Assembly (NCBI GenBank): GCA_020636915.1
Contig: JACJWV010000012.1
Span: 101,613-165,612, forward strand
Source of the DNA: Nocardioides sp.
GTDB taxonomy: Bacteria; Actinomycetota; Actinomycetes; Propionibacteriales; Nocardioidaceae
Direction of reading: 5' to 3'
Length of the DNA stretch: 64,000 nucleotides
Shown here: in pieces, positions 1-7,356 of the stretch
Layout of the letters: each line of letters starts with the position of its first letter
How positions within the stretch are numbered: position 1 is the stretch's first letter
Notes under the pieces: generated by a model
The model's input: the letters and a program-made list of their open reading frames with translations, nothing else
Databases searched by the model: none
Told to the model about the DNA's origin: nothing
Program-made: the position numbers and the translations under genes

Positions 1-1
1 C

Positions 2-700
2 GCGGTCGGCGTGGCGCTCTGGCTGGGCCTGTGGCAGTACGGCGCCTGGCAGGCGCACCGGGACGCTGAAGCGGCCGATCTGACGGGCGCGAGACCGGTC
101 CCGCTCGCCGACGTGATGGGTCCCGACGACCCGTTCCCCGGGACGAAGGTCGGGCAGCCGGTCACCCTGGCCGGGACCTGGGTGCCGTCGGGGACGCTCT
201 TCGTGTCGGGGCGCGAGCGCGACGGCGTCGACGGGTACTGGGTGGTGACCCCGGTCGCGGTCGGCGGCCCGGACGCCGCCGCGCTGCCGGTGGTCCGGGG
301 GTGGGTCTCCGACCCCGCCGAGGCGCCGGCCCCGCCGACGGGGAGCGTGCGCCTGGACGCCTGGCTGCAGCCCCCCGAGGGCACCGGCGAGGTCGACGAC
401 GACCCCGGCGACGACGTGCTCCCGCAGCTGCGCATCGCCGACGTCATCCAGCACGTCGACCAGGACCTGTACGGCGCCTACGGCGTGGCCGAGGAGCCCG
501 GGCCCGGCCTGGAGCAGGCCTCTCCCGAGCAGCTCCCCGACGTCGGTGCGCTCACCAGCATCCGCAACCTGCTCTACGCCGTCGAGTGGTGGTTCTTCGG
601 TGCCTTCGCCGCGTTCATCTGGTGGCGGTGGGTGACCGAGGCGACACCGGAGGAGGTCGCCGCCCAGGAGGCCGCCGACCGCTCGCAGGTCACTCCGTAG
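2..700 (+). CDS. SURF1 family protein (5' end outside the window)
   Basis: The product resembles SURF1-type membrane proteins, which assist assembly of haem-copper cytochrome oxidase in the cytoplasmic membrane. Visible parts are the end of a first membrane helix with the LGLWQYGAWQAHR segment, the extracytoplasmic domain with a GRERDGVDGYWVVTP stretch and a VVRGWV strand, and a second helix (EWWFFGAFAAFIWWRWV) near the C-terminus. The reading frame is open from the first base, so the true start lies upstream; the GTG at 11 is probably internal. The gene ends 10 bp before the DUF3817 gene on the same strand. Family assignment is from sequence pattern only. Confidence 0.8.
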   Translation, partial: AVGVALWLGLWQYGAWQAHRDAEAADLTGARPVPLADVMGPDDPFPGTKVGQPVTLAGTWVPSGTLFVSGRERDGVDGYWVVTPVAVGGPDAAALPVVRGWVSDPAEAPAPPTGSVRLDAWLQPPEGTGEVDDDPGDDVLPQLRIADVIQHVDQDLYGAYGVAEEPGPGLEQASPEQLPDVGALTSIRNLLYAVEWWFFGAFAAFIWWRWVTEATPEEVAAQEAADRSQVTP

Positions 701-710
701 GCTGAGCGTC

Positions 711-1055
711 GTGAAGCTGTTCTGGACCTACCGGGTGCTGGCCTTCGTGGTGGGCATCCTGCTCGCCTTCTGCTCGTTCGTCGCGCTCCCGCTGCGCTAC
801 CTGCCCGCCGAGGGCAGCGACCTGCAGCGCCTGGGCGAGACCCTGAGCATCATGTGGGTCGCGCACGGATGGGCCTTCATGGCGTACGTCGTCGTCACGT
901 TCCTGCTGGCCCGCCGGATGCGCTGGTCGATCACGTTCACCCTGCTCAACCTGGTCGCGGGTCTGGTCCCGCTGCTGATCTTCTGGGTCGAGCACAAGGT
1001 CAACCTCAAGGTGCGTGCCGAGCACCCCGAGCTCGTGGGACCCTCTCCCGTGTGA
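711..1055 (+). CDS. DUF3817 integral membrane protein
   Basis: A 114-residue protein with three predicted membrane helices (about residues 5-28, 50-68 and 73-92). The pattern of FWTYRVLAFVVG at the N-terminus, MWVAHGWAF in the middle and a short hydrophilic tail is that of the DUF3817 family, small actinobacterial membrane proteins without an assigned function. The start is GTG at 711, just downstream of the SURF1-like gene. The next gene follows in the same direction, so the first four genes may form one transcription unit. Confidence 0.8.
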   Translation: MKLFWTYRVLAFVVGILLAFCSFVALPLRYLPAEGSDLQRLGETLSIMWVAHGWAFMAYVVVTFLLARRMRWSITFTLLNLVAGLVPLLIFWVEHKVNLKVRAEHPELVGPSPV

Positions 1056-1086
1056 CCCACCGACCGTCGTCGCCCGGCCGCGTGCG

Positions 1087-1914
1087 ATGACCACCGCCTT
1101 CGTCCTGGGTGGCGGCGGGGTGCTCGGGGCCGTCGAGGTCGGCATGCTGCGCGCCCTCCTCGAGCGCGACATCGTCCCCGACCTGGTGCTCGGCACCAGC
1201 GTCGGCGCGCTCAACGGTGCGCTCGTGGCCCGGGAGCCGGACCTGTCGGTCGTCGAGAGGCTGACCGCCCTGTGGCAGCGGGCCGGCCAGTCCGAGAGCG
1301 CCCAGGTGTACGGCGACAGCGCCCTGCGCACCGTCCGCCGGGCCGTGTCGACCAAGACCCACCTCTGGTCGTCGGACCCGCTGCGGCAGGCGCTCGACGA
1401 GGAGTTCGGCGACCTGACCTTCGAGGACCTGCCGGTCCGGTTCCAGGTGTGCGCCGCCAGCATCGAGCGGGCCGCCGAGCACTGGTTCACCACCGGGCGG
1501 GTGGTCGACGCGGTCGTCGCGAGCGCCGCCGTGCCCGGGCTGCTGCCGCCGGCGCAGGTCGGCGACGAGCACTTCCTCGACGGGGGGATCGTCAACTCGG
1601 TGCCCCTGGGCCGCGCGGTGCAGCTCGGGGCGACCCGGGTGTACGTCTTGCAGGTCGGCCGCATCGACCGGCCGCTCGCGGTGCCGAAGCGCCCGTGGGA
1701 GGTCGCGCGGGTCTCCTTCGAGATCGCTCGCCGGCACCGGTTCAACCGGGAGCTCGCCGAGCTGCCGGAGGGCGTCGAGGCGCACGTGCTGCCGGCCCGC
1801 GGCACCTCCGCCAAGGACGACACGCTGCTCGGGAGCCGGGACTTCTCCGGGGTCCAGCAGCGCATCGACGAGACCTACGCCGCGTCGGTCGCCTACCTCG
1901 ACGAGACCCGGTGA
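1087..1914 (+). CDS. Patatin-like phospholipase family protein
   Basis: A predicted serine-aspartate lipid acyl hydrolase. The N-terminus shows the oxyanion-hole glycine run GGGGVLG, followed by the nucleophile elbow GTSVG (GxSxG, about residues 38-42). The catalytic aspartate lies in the DGG motif of FLDGGIVNSVPL. The 275-residue length suits the compact bacterial patatin domain with no signal peptide, so it probably acts in the cytoplasm or at the inner membrane face. ATG 1087 is preferred to upstream in-frame codons because conserved sequence begins there. It lies 4 bp before an acyltransferase gene, so the pair may remodel phospholipids, but the substrate is unknown. Confidence 0.87.
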   Translation: MTTAFVLGGGGVLGAVEVGMLRALLERDIVPDLVLGTSVGALNGALVAREPDLSVVERLTALWQRAGQSESAQVYGDSALRTVRRAVSTKTHLWSSDPLRQALDEEFGDLTFEDLPVRFQVCAASIERAAEHWFTTGRVVDAVVASAAVPGLLPPAQVGDEHFLDGGIVNSVPLGRAVQLGATRVYVLQVGRIDRPLAVPKRPWEVARVSFEIARRHRFNRELAELPEGVEAHVLPARGTSAKDDTLLGSRDFSGVQQRIDETYAASVAYLDETR

Positions 1915-1918
1915 ACCG

Positions 1919-2920
1919 GTGGCCGTGACCTGGGTGCTGCGCCGCCTGGTCCTGGCGCCGGCGGTGGTCGCCCTCGTGGTGCTGCTGTGGGTGACCCTCC
2001 CGGTGTGGCTGCTGGTGGCGGCCGCGCTCTCGCCGATCGTCCCGGGCCGACTCCGCCCGCTGCGCATCTTGTGGGTGGCGATCGTCTACCTGACCTGCGA
2101 GGCGCTGCTGCTGGTGGTGATGCTCGGTCTGTGGATCTCGTCCGGCTTCGGGTGGCGGCTGCGGACGCCGTACTTCGAGGGCATCCACTACGACCTGGTG
2201 CAGGGCACGATGTGGGTCTTCTTCCGCGAGGCGCGGCGGGTGCTGCGGCTGCGGATCGAGACCGAGGGGCCGGCACCGGACGCCCACCCCGGGCTGCCGA
2301 TCCTGGTGCTCTGCCGGCACGCCGGGCCGGGGGACTCCTTCGTGCTGATCCACACGCTGATGGCGTGGTACGACCGCGAGCCCCGGGTGGTCCTCAAGGA
2401 CACGCTCGCCTGGGACCCGTGGATCGCCGTGCTGGCCGGCCGCATCCCGGCCCGGTTCATCGCCCCGAACCCGGGCGACGGAGAGCGACTGGAGGAGCAG
2501 ATCGCGTCGCTGGCCACCGGCCTGGACGCGAACGACGCGTTCGTGATCTTCCCCGAGGGCGGGAACTTCACCCCGCAGCGCCGTCAGCGCGCCATCGACC
2601 GGCTCCGCCGCCTCGGGCTGGAGCGGATGGCCGAGCGGGCCGAGCGGATGACCCACGTCCTCGCGCCCCGGCCGGGCGGCTTCCTCGCGGCGCTCGACGC
2701 CGCCCCGGGCGCGGACGTCGTCCTCGTCGCGCACACCGGCCTGGACCACATGGCCACGGTCGCCGACGTGTGGCGCGAGCTGCCGATGGACAAGCGGATC
2801 GTGATGCGCTGGTGGCAGGTACCGCGCGAGGAGATCCCGGACGGCCGCGAGGAGCGGATCGACTGGCTCTTCGGCTGGTGGGAGCGGATCGACGACTGGA
2901 TCGCCGCCAACCGCCCCTGA
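1919..2920 (+). CDS. PlsC-type 1-acyl-sn-glycerol-3-phosphate acyltransferase family protein
   Basis: A membrane-anchored acyltransferase of the PlsC/LPLAT superfamily. Two or three hydrophobic helices occupy about residues 10-75. The acyltransferase domain follows, with the H-x4-D catalytic motif in CRHAGPGDSF and the acceptor-binding FPEGGNFTPQRR motif. This FPEGG plus histidine-box arrangement defines the family; the acyl acceptor cannot be deduced. The gene starts at GTG 1919, 4 bp after the patatin-like gene, consistent with co-transcription. It ends at 2920 before a repeat array and faces a convergent gene. Confidence 0.85.
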   Translation: MAVTWVLRRLVLAPAVVALVVLLWVTLPVWLLVAAALSPIVPGRLRPLRILWVAIVYLTCEALLLVVMLGLWISSGFGWRLRTPYFEGIHYDLVQGTMWVFFREARRVLRLRIETEGPAPDAHPGLPILVLCRHAGPGDSFVLIHTLMAWYDREPRVVLKDTLAWDPWIAVLAGRIPARFIAPNPGDGERLEEQIASLATGLDANDAFVIFPEGGNFTPQRRQRAIDRLRRLGLERMAERAERMTHVLAPRPGGFLAALDAAPGADVVLVAHTGLDHMATVADVWRELPMDKRIVMRWWQVPREEIPDGREERIDWLFGWWERIDDWIAANRP

Positions 2921-2940
2921 CCGCTTGCCAGGGTGGGATG

Positions 2941-3083
2941 CCGAGTCGGCGCGTCTTGCCGCGTGAGAGGGCCGAGTCGGCGCATCCGGGAGAGCGTGAG
3001 CCGCCGAGTCGGCGCATCCGGGAGAGCGTGAGCCGCCGAGTCGGCGCATCTTGCCGCGTGAGAGGGCCGAGTCGGCGCATCCG
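2941..3083. repeat. Tandem array of five 31-32 bp units with CCGAGTCGGCGC core
   Basis: The 12-bp core CCGAGTCGGCGC begins at 2941, 2972, 3004, 3036 and 3067, so the period is 31 or 32 bp. The rest of each unit is one of two related versions (CATCCGGGAGAGCGTGAG or a TCTTGCCGCGTGAGAGG type). Most of the core is the near-palindrome GCCGA-G-TCGGC. The array fills the gap between the 3' ends of two convergent genes. A second array in inverted orientation lies at 5434-5511. There are no spacers, so this is not a CRISPR. Confidence 0.9.
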
Positions 3084-3120
3084 GGGAACCCTGGAGCGCC
3101 GACCCGGCGGTGGTGCGGTG

Positions 3121-3714
3121 CTACTTCTTGGGCTCGTCCGCGACGTCGACGACCTCGGCCGGGTCCTCCGGCGTGGTCACCGGGTGCGGGGCCTCGGCCT
3201 GGTCGGCGATCGCCTCGTCGGGCGACGCGCCGGCGGCCTCGTCAGCCACCGCCGTCGGCCGCGGGGCGGGCGTCGGCGTGTAGGACGACTGCCAGTTCTC
3301 GCTCTCGCCGCTGCTCTGCATCTTCTTCACCACGAAGGCTGCGACCGCGGCGATCCCGGTGATCACCAGCAGGGTCTTGACCTTGCTCCGCTTCTTCTTC
3401 TCGGGAGTCGCGACCTCCTCGATCTTCTCGGCCGCGACCTGGGCCGCCTCGGCGGCCTTCTCGGCGGCGATCGCCGCGCCGGCGGCGATCTTCTCGGCCG
3501 CGAGCGAGGCACCGGACGCCACGGCCGGCGCGGCCTTGGCGCGGGCGTCGGCGATGACGGGGGCGGCCTTGGCCTTCGCGTCGGCGAGCGCCGGGCCCGC
3601 CTTGTCCTTCGCCGAGGCCACGGCGGACTCCACCTGCGGCTTCACCTGCTCGACGTACTGGCTGACGGTCTCGCTCGCCTGGTCGAGGAAAGACTTGTTC
3701 TTGCGCAGACCCAT
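3121..3714 (-). CDS. Alanine/lysine-rich coiled-coil protein with one membrane helix
   Basis: A 197-residue protein of unknown function. Residues about 1-105 are rich in Ala, Lys and Glu with heptad-like repetition (DAKAKAAPVIADARAKAAP), predicting long amphipathic helices like apolipoprotein or late-embryogenesis repeats. A basic stretch (EKKKRSKVK) precedes one hydrophobic helix (TLLVITGIAAVAAFVV) at about residues 113-130. The C-terminal 60 residues are acidic and Pro-rich. Similar proteins occur beside ppiA in high-GC actinobacteria, which supports a real gene. It is divergent from ppiA and convergent with the acyltransferase gene. Confidence 0.75.
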   Translation of the reverse strand: MGLRKNKSFLDQASETVSQYVEQVKPQVESAVASAKDKAGPALADAKAKAAPVIADARAKAAPAVASGASLAAEKIAAGAAIAAEKAAEAAQVAAEKIEEVATPEKKKRSKVKTLLVITGIAAVAAFVVKKMQSSGESENWQSSYTPTPAPRPTAVADEAAGASPDEAIADQAEAPHPVTTPEDPAEVVDVADEPKK

Positions 3715-3889
3715 TTTCCTGGCACTCCCTCTCGTCGTGTCGTGTCGCTTCGATCATGGCACCCACGAGCAGGCCACGGGACCCGATCGGCGGGTGGACT
3801 GCCGGGCCCTCTTGGTACTCGTGCGAGGATCGGACGGCACAGACAGCGCGGTACGCCCCAGGTGTACCCACCGGACGCGAGAGGCACTC

Positions 3890-4402
3890 ATGGCTGACCT
3901 GCAGGCCATCTTGAAGACCAACCGGGGCGACATCACCCTGAACCTGTTCCCCGACCACGCCCCCGAGACGGTCGCGAACTTCACCGGCCTCGCCGAGGGC
4001 ACCAAGCCCTACGACGCCGGCAACGGGCGCTCCGGCCCGTTCTACGACGGCCTCGGCTTCCACCGAGTGATCCCCGGTTTCATGATCCAGGGCGGCTGCC
4101 CGCTCGGGACCGGCACCGGGGGCCCCGGCTACACCTTCAAGGACGAGCCCCACCCCGAGCTCGTCTTCGACAAGCCCTACCTGCTCGCGATGGCCAACGC
4201 CGGCCCGGGCACCAACGGCTCCCAGTTCTTCATCACCGTGGGCGCCACGACGTGGCTGAACTTCAAGCACACGATCTTCGGCGAGGTCGCCGACCAGGCC
4301 TCGCGCGACGTCGTCGACGCGATCGCCGGCACCCCGACGGGTCCGGGCGACCGGCCGGTCGACGCGGTCGTCATCGAGTCGGTCGAGATCGTCCGCAGCT
4401 GA
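3890..4402 (+). CDS. ppiA: Cyclophilin-type peptidyl-prolyl cis-trans isomerase
   Basis: A 170-residue single-domain cyclophilin that isomerises Xaa-Pro peptide bonds. Characteristic stretches are FHRVIPGFMIQGG (catalytic Arg and Phe), GTNGSQFFITV and the FGEVADQASRDVV end. There is no signal peptide, so it is cytoplasmic, as for PpiA-type proteins of actinobacteria. ATG 3890 follows a GAGAGG ribosome-binding site; upstream codons in the same open frame belong to noncoding DNA. The ppiA-crgA-pknB neighbourhood is conserved near the replication origin in mycobacteria. Confidence 0.95.
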   Translation: MADLQAILKTNRGDITLNLFPDHAPETVANFTGLAEGTKPYDAGNGRSGPFYDGLGFHRVIPGFMIQGGCPLGTGTGGPGYTFKDEPHPELVFDKPYLLAMANAGPGTNGSQFFITVGATTWLNFKHTIFGEVADQASRDVVDAIAGTPTGPGDRPVDAVVIESVEIVRS

Positions 4403-4433
4403 CCGTCTGCCCGAGCCACCTGAGCCACCGCGC

Positions 4434-5363
4434 GTGACCCAACCCACCGGTCCCGAGACCGGGGTGCCTGTCTGCTACCGGCACCCCGGCCGGGAGTCGC
4501 ACATCCGCTGCCAGCGCTGCGGCCGTCCGATCTGCCCGGACTGCATGCGCGACGCCGCCGTCGGCTTCCACTGCCCCGAGTGCGTCGCCGAGGGCCGGCG
4601 CACCACGCGCAGCGACCGGACGACGTACGGCGGGCTGCGGCCGACGAACGCCGCGACCACGTCCCTGGCGATCATCGGCGTCAACGTGACCGTCTGGCTG
4701 GCGATCCTGCTCACCGGCGGGGCCGGCAGCCGGCTGCTGGACCTCCTGGAGCTGAGGCCGAAGGGCTTCTGCGACCTCGGCAACGGGTTGATCAACCTGA
4801 GCGCCGACCAGGCCACCTGCACCAGCCACGGCGCGACGTGGATGCCGGGCGTGGCCGACGGTGCCTGGTGGCAGCTGATGACCAGCGCCTTCACCCACGT
4901 CGAGGTGCTGCACATCGCGTTCAACATGTTCGCGCTCTACGTGCTCGGACCCCAGCTGGAGATGGTGATCGGTCGGGCCCGCTTCCTCGCCCTCTACCTG
5001 ATCTCGGCGCTCGCGGGCTCGACGCTGGTCTACTGGGCCGGCCCCGAGTACGGCGCCACCGTCGGCGCGTCGGGGGCGATCTTCGGCCTGATGGGCGGGC
5101 TGCTCGTGGTGGCGCTGAAGATGCGCGCCAATCCCCAGGGCATCCTGATCTGGATCGGCATCAACTTCCTGCTGACGGTCAGCGTCAGCGGCATCTCCTG
5201 GCAGGGACACCTCGGCGGCTTCCTCGGTGGCGCGGCCGTCGCGGCGCTGCTCGTCTACGCCCCCCGCGGCTCCCGGCGTACCACCGTCCAGGTCGTCGGC
5301 CTGGTGGCGATCACGCTCCTCCTGCTGGTGGCGATCGCCCTGCGCACCGCCGCCCTCACCTGA
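4434..5363 (+). CDS. Rhomboid family intramembrane serine protease with N-terminal zinc-finger-like domain
   Basis: Residues about 14-55 form a Cys/His-rich B-box-like module (CYRHPGRESHIRCQRCGRP, then CPDCM and CPECV). Six or seven membrane helices follow. The rhomboid signature is complete: the catalytic serine is in GASGAIFGLMGG and the histidine in WQGHLGGFLGG, with an HIAFNMFALY helix before them. Rhomboids cleave transmembrane substrates within the bilayer; the target here is unknown. Translation starts at GTG 4434, 31 bp after ppiA. The 3' end faces the convergent crgA gene across a repeat-rich intergenic region. Confidence 0.9.
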   Translation: MTQPTGPETGVPVCYRHPGRESHIRCQRCGRPICPDCMRDAAVGFHCPECVAEGRRTTRSDRTTYGGLRPTNAATTSLAIIGVNVTVWLAILLTGGAGSRLLDLLELRPKGFCDLGNGLINLSADQATCTSHGATWMPGVADGAWWQLMTSAFTHVEVLHIAFNMFALYVLGPQLEMVIGRARFLALYLISALAGSTLVYWAGPEYGATVGASGAIFGLMGGLLVVALKMRANPQGILIWIGINFLLTVSVSGISWQGHLGGFLGGAAVAALLVYAPRGSRRTTVQVVGLVAITLLLLVAIALRTAALT

Positions 5364-5433
5364 TCCTGACGCCGACCCGGGGTACCCGGGCGACGTCGGT
5401 CCACGGGCCTTCCCACGCCTGGGTGGCAACCCC

Positions 5434-5511
5434 CGCCGACTCGGCCCGCTGGCGCGGGCAGCTCGCGCCGACTCGGGCGGCTGGAGCGGGCAGCTCGCGC
5501 CGACTGGGCAT
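5434..5511. repeat. Second array of the 32 bp repeat family, inverted orientation
   Basis: CGCCGACTCGG begins at 5434 and 5466, and a shortened version (CGCCGACTGGG) at 5498, giving an exact 32-bp period. Read on the minus strand the core is CCGAGTCGGCG, the same core as the 2941-3083 array. The rest of the unit differs from that array but is nearly identical between the first two copies here (GGGCAGCTCG end). The array again lies between two convergent genes. Confidence 0.8.
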
Positions 5512-5538
5512 CCCTCGTTTCTCCCCAGGTGTGGAACC

Positions 5539-5576
5539 ACCTGTGGAGAACTACACGCGTGTAGTTCTCCACAGGT
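5539..5576. promoter_or_regulatory. 38 bp perfect palindrome with DnaA-box-like arms
   Basis: All 19 base pairs match around the centre between 5557 and 5558. Each arm contains TGTGGAGAA or its complement TTCTCCACA, one base away from the DnaA box TTATCCACA. More of the same kind lies around it (AGGTGTGGAAC before it, CCCCAGCTGGGG after it). It could be a protein-binding site or an RNA hairpin at the 3' end of the rhomboid gene. No T-run follows, so a classical terminator is less likely. Confidence 0.6.
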
Positions 5577-5693
5577 CTGTCCCCAGCTGGGGAAATCTCG
5601 GGCTCGAGCTACCTTCGGTCCGCAGGTGTCGGCGCGGTGTCCCGGCCTGGGGGTTGATCGGTGGTCCTGCTGTCGTCACCTGCCCGGGGAGAC

Positions 5694-5731
5694 CCGCACG
5701 ACACGCCGGGCCGGGGCGGCGTGTCGTGCGG
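5694..5731. terminator. Strong hairpin between convergent rhomboid and crgA genes
   Basis: A 14-bp perfect stem (5694-5707 with 5718-5731) encloses a 10-base loop and is followed by TTT on the plus strand. Position between two convergent genes suggests a bidirectional terminator. The remainder of the interval to 5991 holds one shorter GACGCCGG/CCGGCGTC inverted repeat (5826-5859) and no convincing gene. Confidence 0.55.
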
Positions 5732-5991
5732 TTTCCCCCGACCGGTTCGACCTGGCGGGGCTGGTGTGACCGCTGAGACTTCTCGGACCCGACGTCGCGT
5801 CGAGCGCGAGGACGTGGGAAGCAACGACGCCGGCCGGCCCCGAGGGACCGACCGGCGTCATCGCTGGGATGGATCGTCAGCGCCGACGGCTGGGTCTCGA
5901 CACGCGGGTCGCGGCCTCCTTCGTCGGTCGCGCCGCTACTCGACCTGGCTGCTGGATCCCAGCCTTCGCCAGCTCAGGCTGGGGCAGCTCA

Positions 5992-6450
5992 TCACTCCCA
6001 GCGGGTGGCGAAGGTGAAGCCGACCGCCATGAAGCCGATGCCGACGAAGAGGTTCTTCTGGCCCAGGTCGTTCATGACCGGGATGTTGGAGAGGTCGTTG
6101 CTGAAGACGTAGTACATGCAGATCCACAGCAGGCCGATCAGGAAGCACCCCAGCATGCCGACGACGACCCCGCGGCCGCGGCCCAGCGGGGTGGAGGGGT
6201 GCGCGGAGACGACCAGGCCGACGAAGAGCAGCCCGAAGCCGATCAGGTAGTTCCAGTTGCCGAGGTCGGCCATGAAGGCCGGCTTGCCCGGGTCCGGTGC
6301 CGGGATGACCGTCGGGTCCACGCGGACGACGACGTAGTAGTACGCCATCCAGGCGATGCCGGCCAGCATCAGCACCAGCGCCACGATGAAGCGGGGCGAG
6401 AAGATCGGGCCCCGGACGGGGGCGAGGGGGTCGAGCTTGGCCTTGGCCAC
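5992..6450 (-). CDS. crgA: CrgA family cell division protein, apparently a tandem duplication
   Basis: CrgA is a small septal membrane protein that interacts with FtsZ/FtsI-type division proteins in actinobacteria and is usually about 80-95 residues with two helices. This product has 152 residues and four helices. Residues about 17-85 (SPRFIVALVLMLAGIAWMAY, then LGNWNYLIGFGLLFVGLVV) resemble CrgA. Residues about 94-152 repeat the same plan (VGMLGCFLIGLLWICMYYV, then LGQKNLFVGIGFMAVGF, ending in the typical ATRWE). The gene is divergent from the DUF881 gene with a 51-bp gap. Family assignment is good; the internal duplication is read from sequence. Confidence 0.85.
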   Translation of the reverse strand: MAKAKLDPLAPVRGPIFSPRFIVALVLMLAGIAWMAYYYVVVRVDPTVIPAPDPGKPAFMADLGNWNYLIGFGLLFVGLVVSAHPSTPLGRGRGVVVGMLGCFLIGLLWICMYYVFSNDLSNIPVMNDLGQKNLFVGIGFMAVGFTFATRWE

Positions 6451-6488
6451 GGGTGCTCCTCGATCATGATGGGGCGACGGCTCCGCGC

Positions 6489-6501
6489 TACCTTAGTCGT
6501 C
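6489..6501 (+). promoter_or_regulatory. Probable promoter giving a leaderless DUF881 mRNA
   Basis: TACCTT at 6489-6494 resembles an actinobacterial -10 element and lies 7 bp before the GTG start codon at 6502. No ribosome-binding site is visible between them. This spacing fits transcription starting at the start codon, as is common in actinobacteria. The -35 region is not distinctive. Confidence 0.35.
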
Positions 6502-7356
6502 GTGACCGGAGGATCCCACGCGCGGGCCCCGGAGCCGCACGACGACGGCTCCGACGGGCCGGGTCGCGGCCTGCTCCGCCGGTCGGTCCGCCGGCTCTCC
6601 CGGCCCCAGGCACGCCGCTCGCACGGCGCGTGGCGGATCGGCACGCCGGTCGTGATCCTGCTCTGCGGCGCCCTGTTCATCGTCAGCGCCGCCAACAGCG
6701 ACGGCACCGACCTGCGCCCCGGCCGCTACACCGACCTGGCCTCCCTGGTGAAGGACGAGGCGGACCAGTACGCCGGCCTGCGTGACCAGGTCTCCGACCT
6801 CGACGCCCAGGTCCAGGCGATGACCGCCTCGATGAGCGACCGCGACGTCAACCGCTACCACCAGCGGGTCGCCGAGCTCAAGGACCCGGCGGGCCTGACC
6901 CCCCGCACCGGTCCGGGCGTCACGATCACGCTGTCGGACGCCCCGGAGGACGTCATCAACTCCACCACCGGCGACGTCAACCTGCTCCTGGTCCACCAGC
7001 AGGACATCCAGGCGGTCGTCAACGCGCTGTGGCGCGGCGGCGCCGAGGCCGTCACCGTCGAGGGCCAGCGGATCGTCTCGACGACCGGCATCAAGTGCGA
7101 GGGCAACGCCGTCCAGCTCCAGGGCGTGCCCTACCCGCAGCCCTACGTGATCCAGGCGGTCGGCGACCAGGGCGAGCTGCTCACGGCGATCGAGGGGGAC
7201 GACTACCTCCAGGCCTACCGCGAGCAGGCGGCCGACCCGGCCATCTCGGTCGGCTGGGACCTGCAGCTGGAGTCCACGGTCGTGGCGCCGGCGTACGACG
7301 GCCTGCTCGACCTCAGCTACGCCGTCCCGATCGACGACGGGGCGTCGCCCGGCTGA
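6502..7356 (+). CDS. DUF881 family membrane-anchored protein
   Basis: A 284-residue protein: a basic Pro/Arg-rich N-terminus, one membrane helix (about residues 48-65, VVILLCGALFIVSAA), a coiled coil (DQVSDLDAQVQAMTASM) and the DUF881 domain with GPGVTITLSDAP, LLLVHQQDIQAVVNALWRGGAEAVTV and VLGVPYPQPYVIQAVG-like stretches. DUF881 proteins are encoded next to division genes in Gram-positive bacteria and their role is unclear. GTG 6502 is chosen because the hydrophobic core starts soon after. The frame is open far upstream, but that part is not conserved-looking. The last 44 bp overlap the 3' end of pknB on the other strand. Confidence 0.82.
   Translation: MTGGSHARAPEPHDDGSDGPGRGLLRRSVRRLSRPQARRSHGAWRIGTPVVILLCGALFIVSAANSDGTDLRPGRYTDLASLVKDEADQYAGLRDQVSDLDAQVQAMTASMSDRDVNRYHQRVAELKDPAGLTPRTGPGVTITLSDAPEDVINSTTGDVNLLLVHQQDIQAVVNALWRGGAEAVTVEGQRIVSTTGIKCEGNAVQLQGVPYPQPYVIQAVGDQGELLTAIEGDDYLQAYREQAADPAISVGWDLQLESTVVAPAYDGLLDLSYAVPIDDGASPG

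Noticed and set aside
690..3080. Long minus-strand open frames opposite the DUF3817, patatin and acyltransferase genes
   Set aside because: They have Arg/Pro/Gly/His-rich composition typical of the complementary frame of GC-rich genes, with no recognisable domains. The plus-strand genes they cover have clear motifs.
2941..3083. CRISPR-like array
   Set aside because: The whole 31-32 bp unit is repeated with only two internal versions. There are no unique spacers, and no cas genes are present.
5869..6501. N-terminal extension of the DUF881 protein by 211 codons
   Set aside because: The extension lies opposite the crgA gene and has shadow-frame composition. The GTG at 6502 gives a normal family length.
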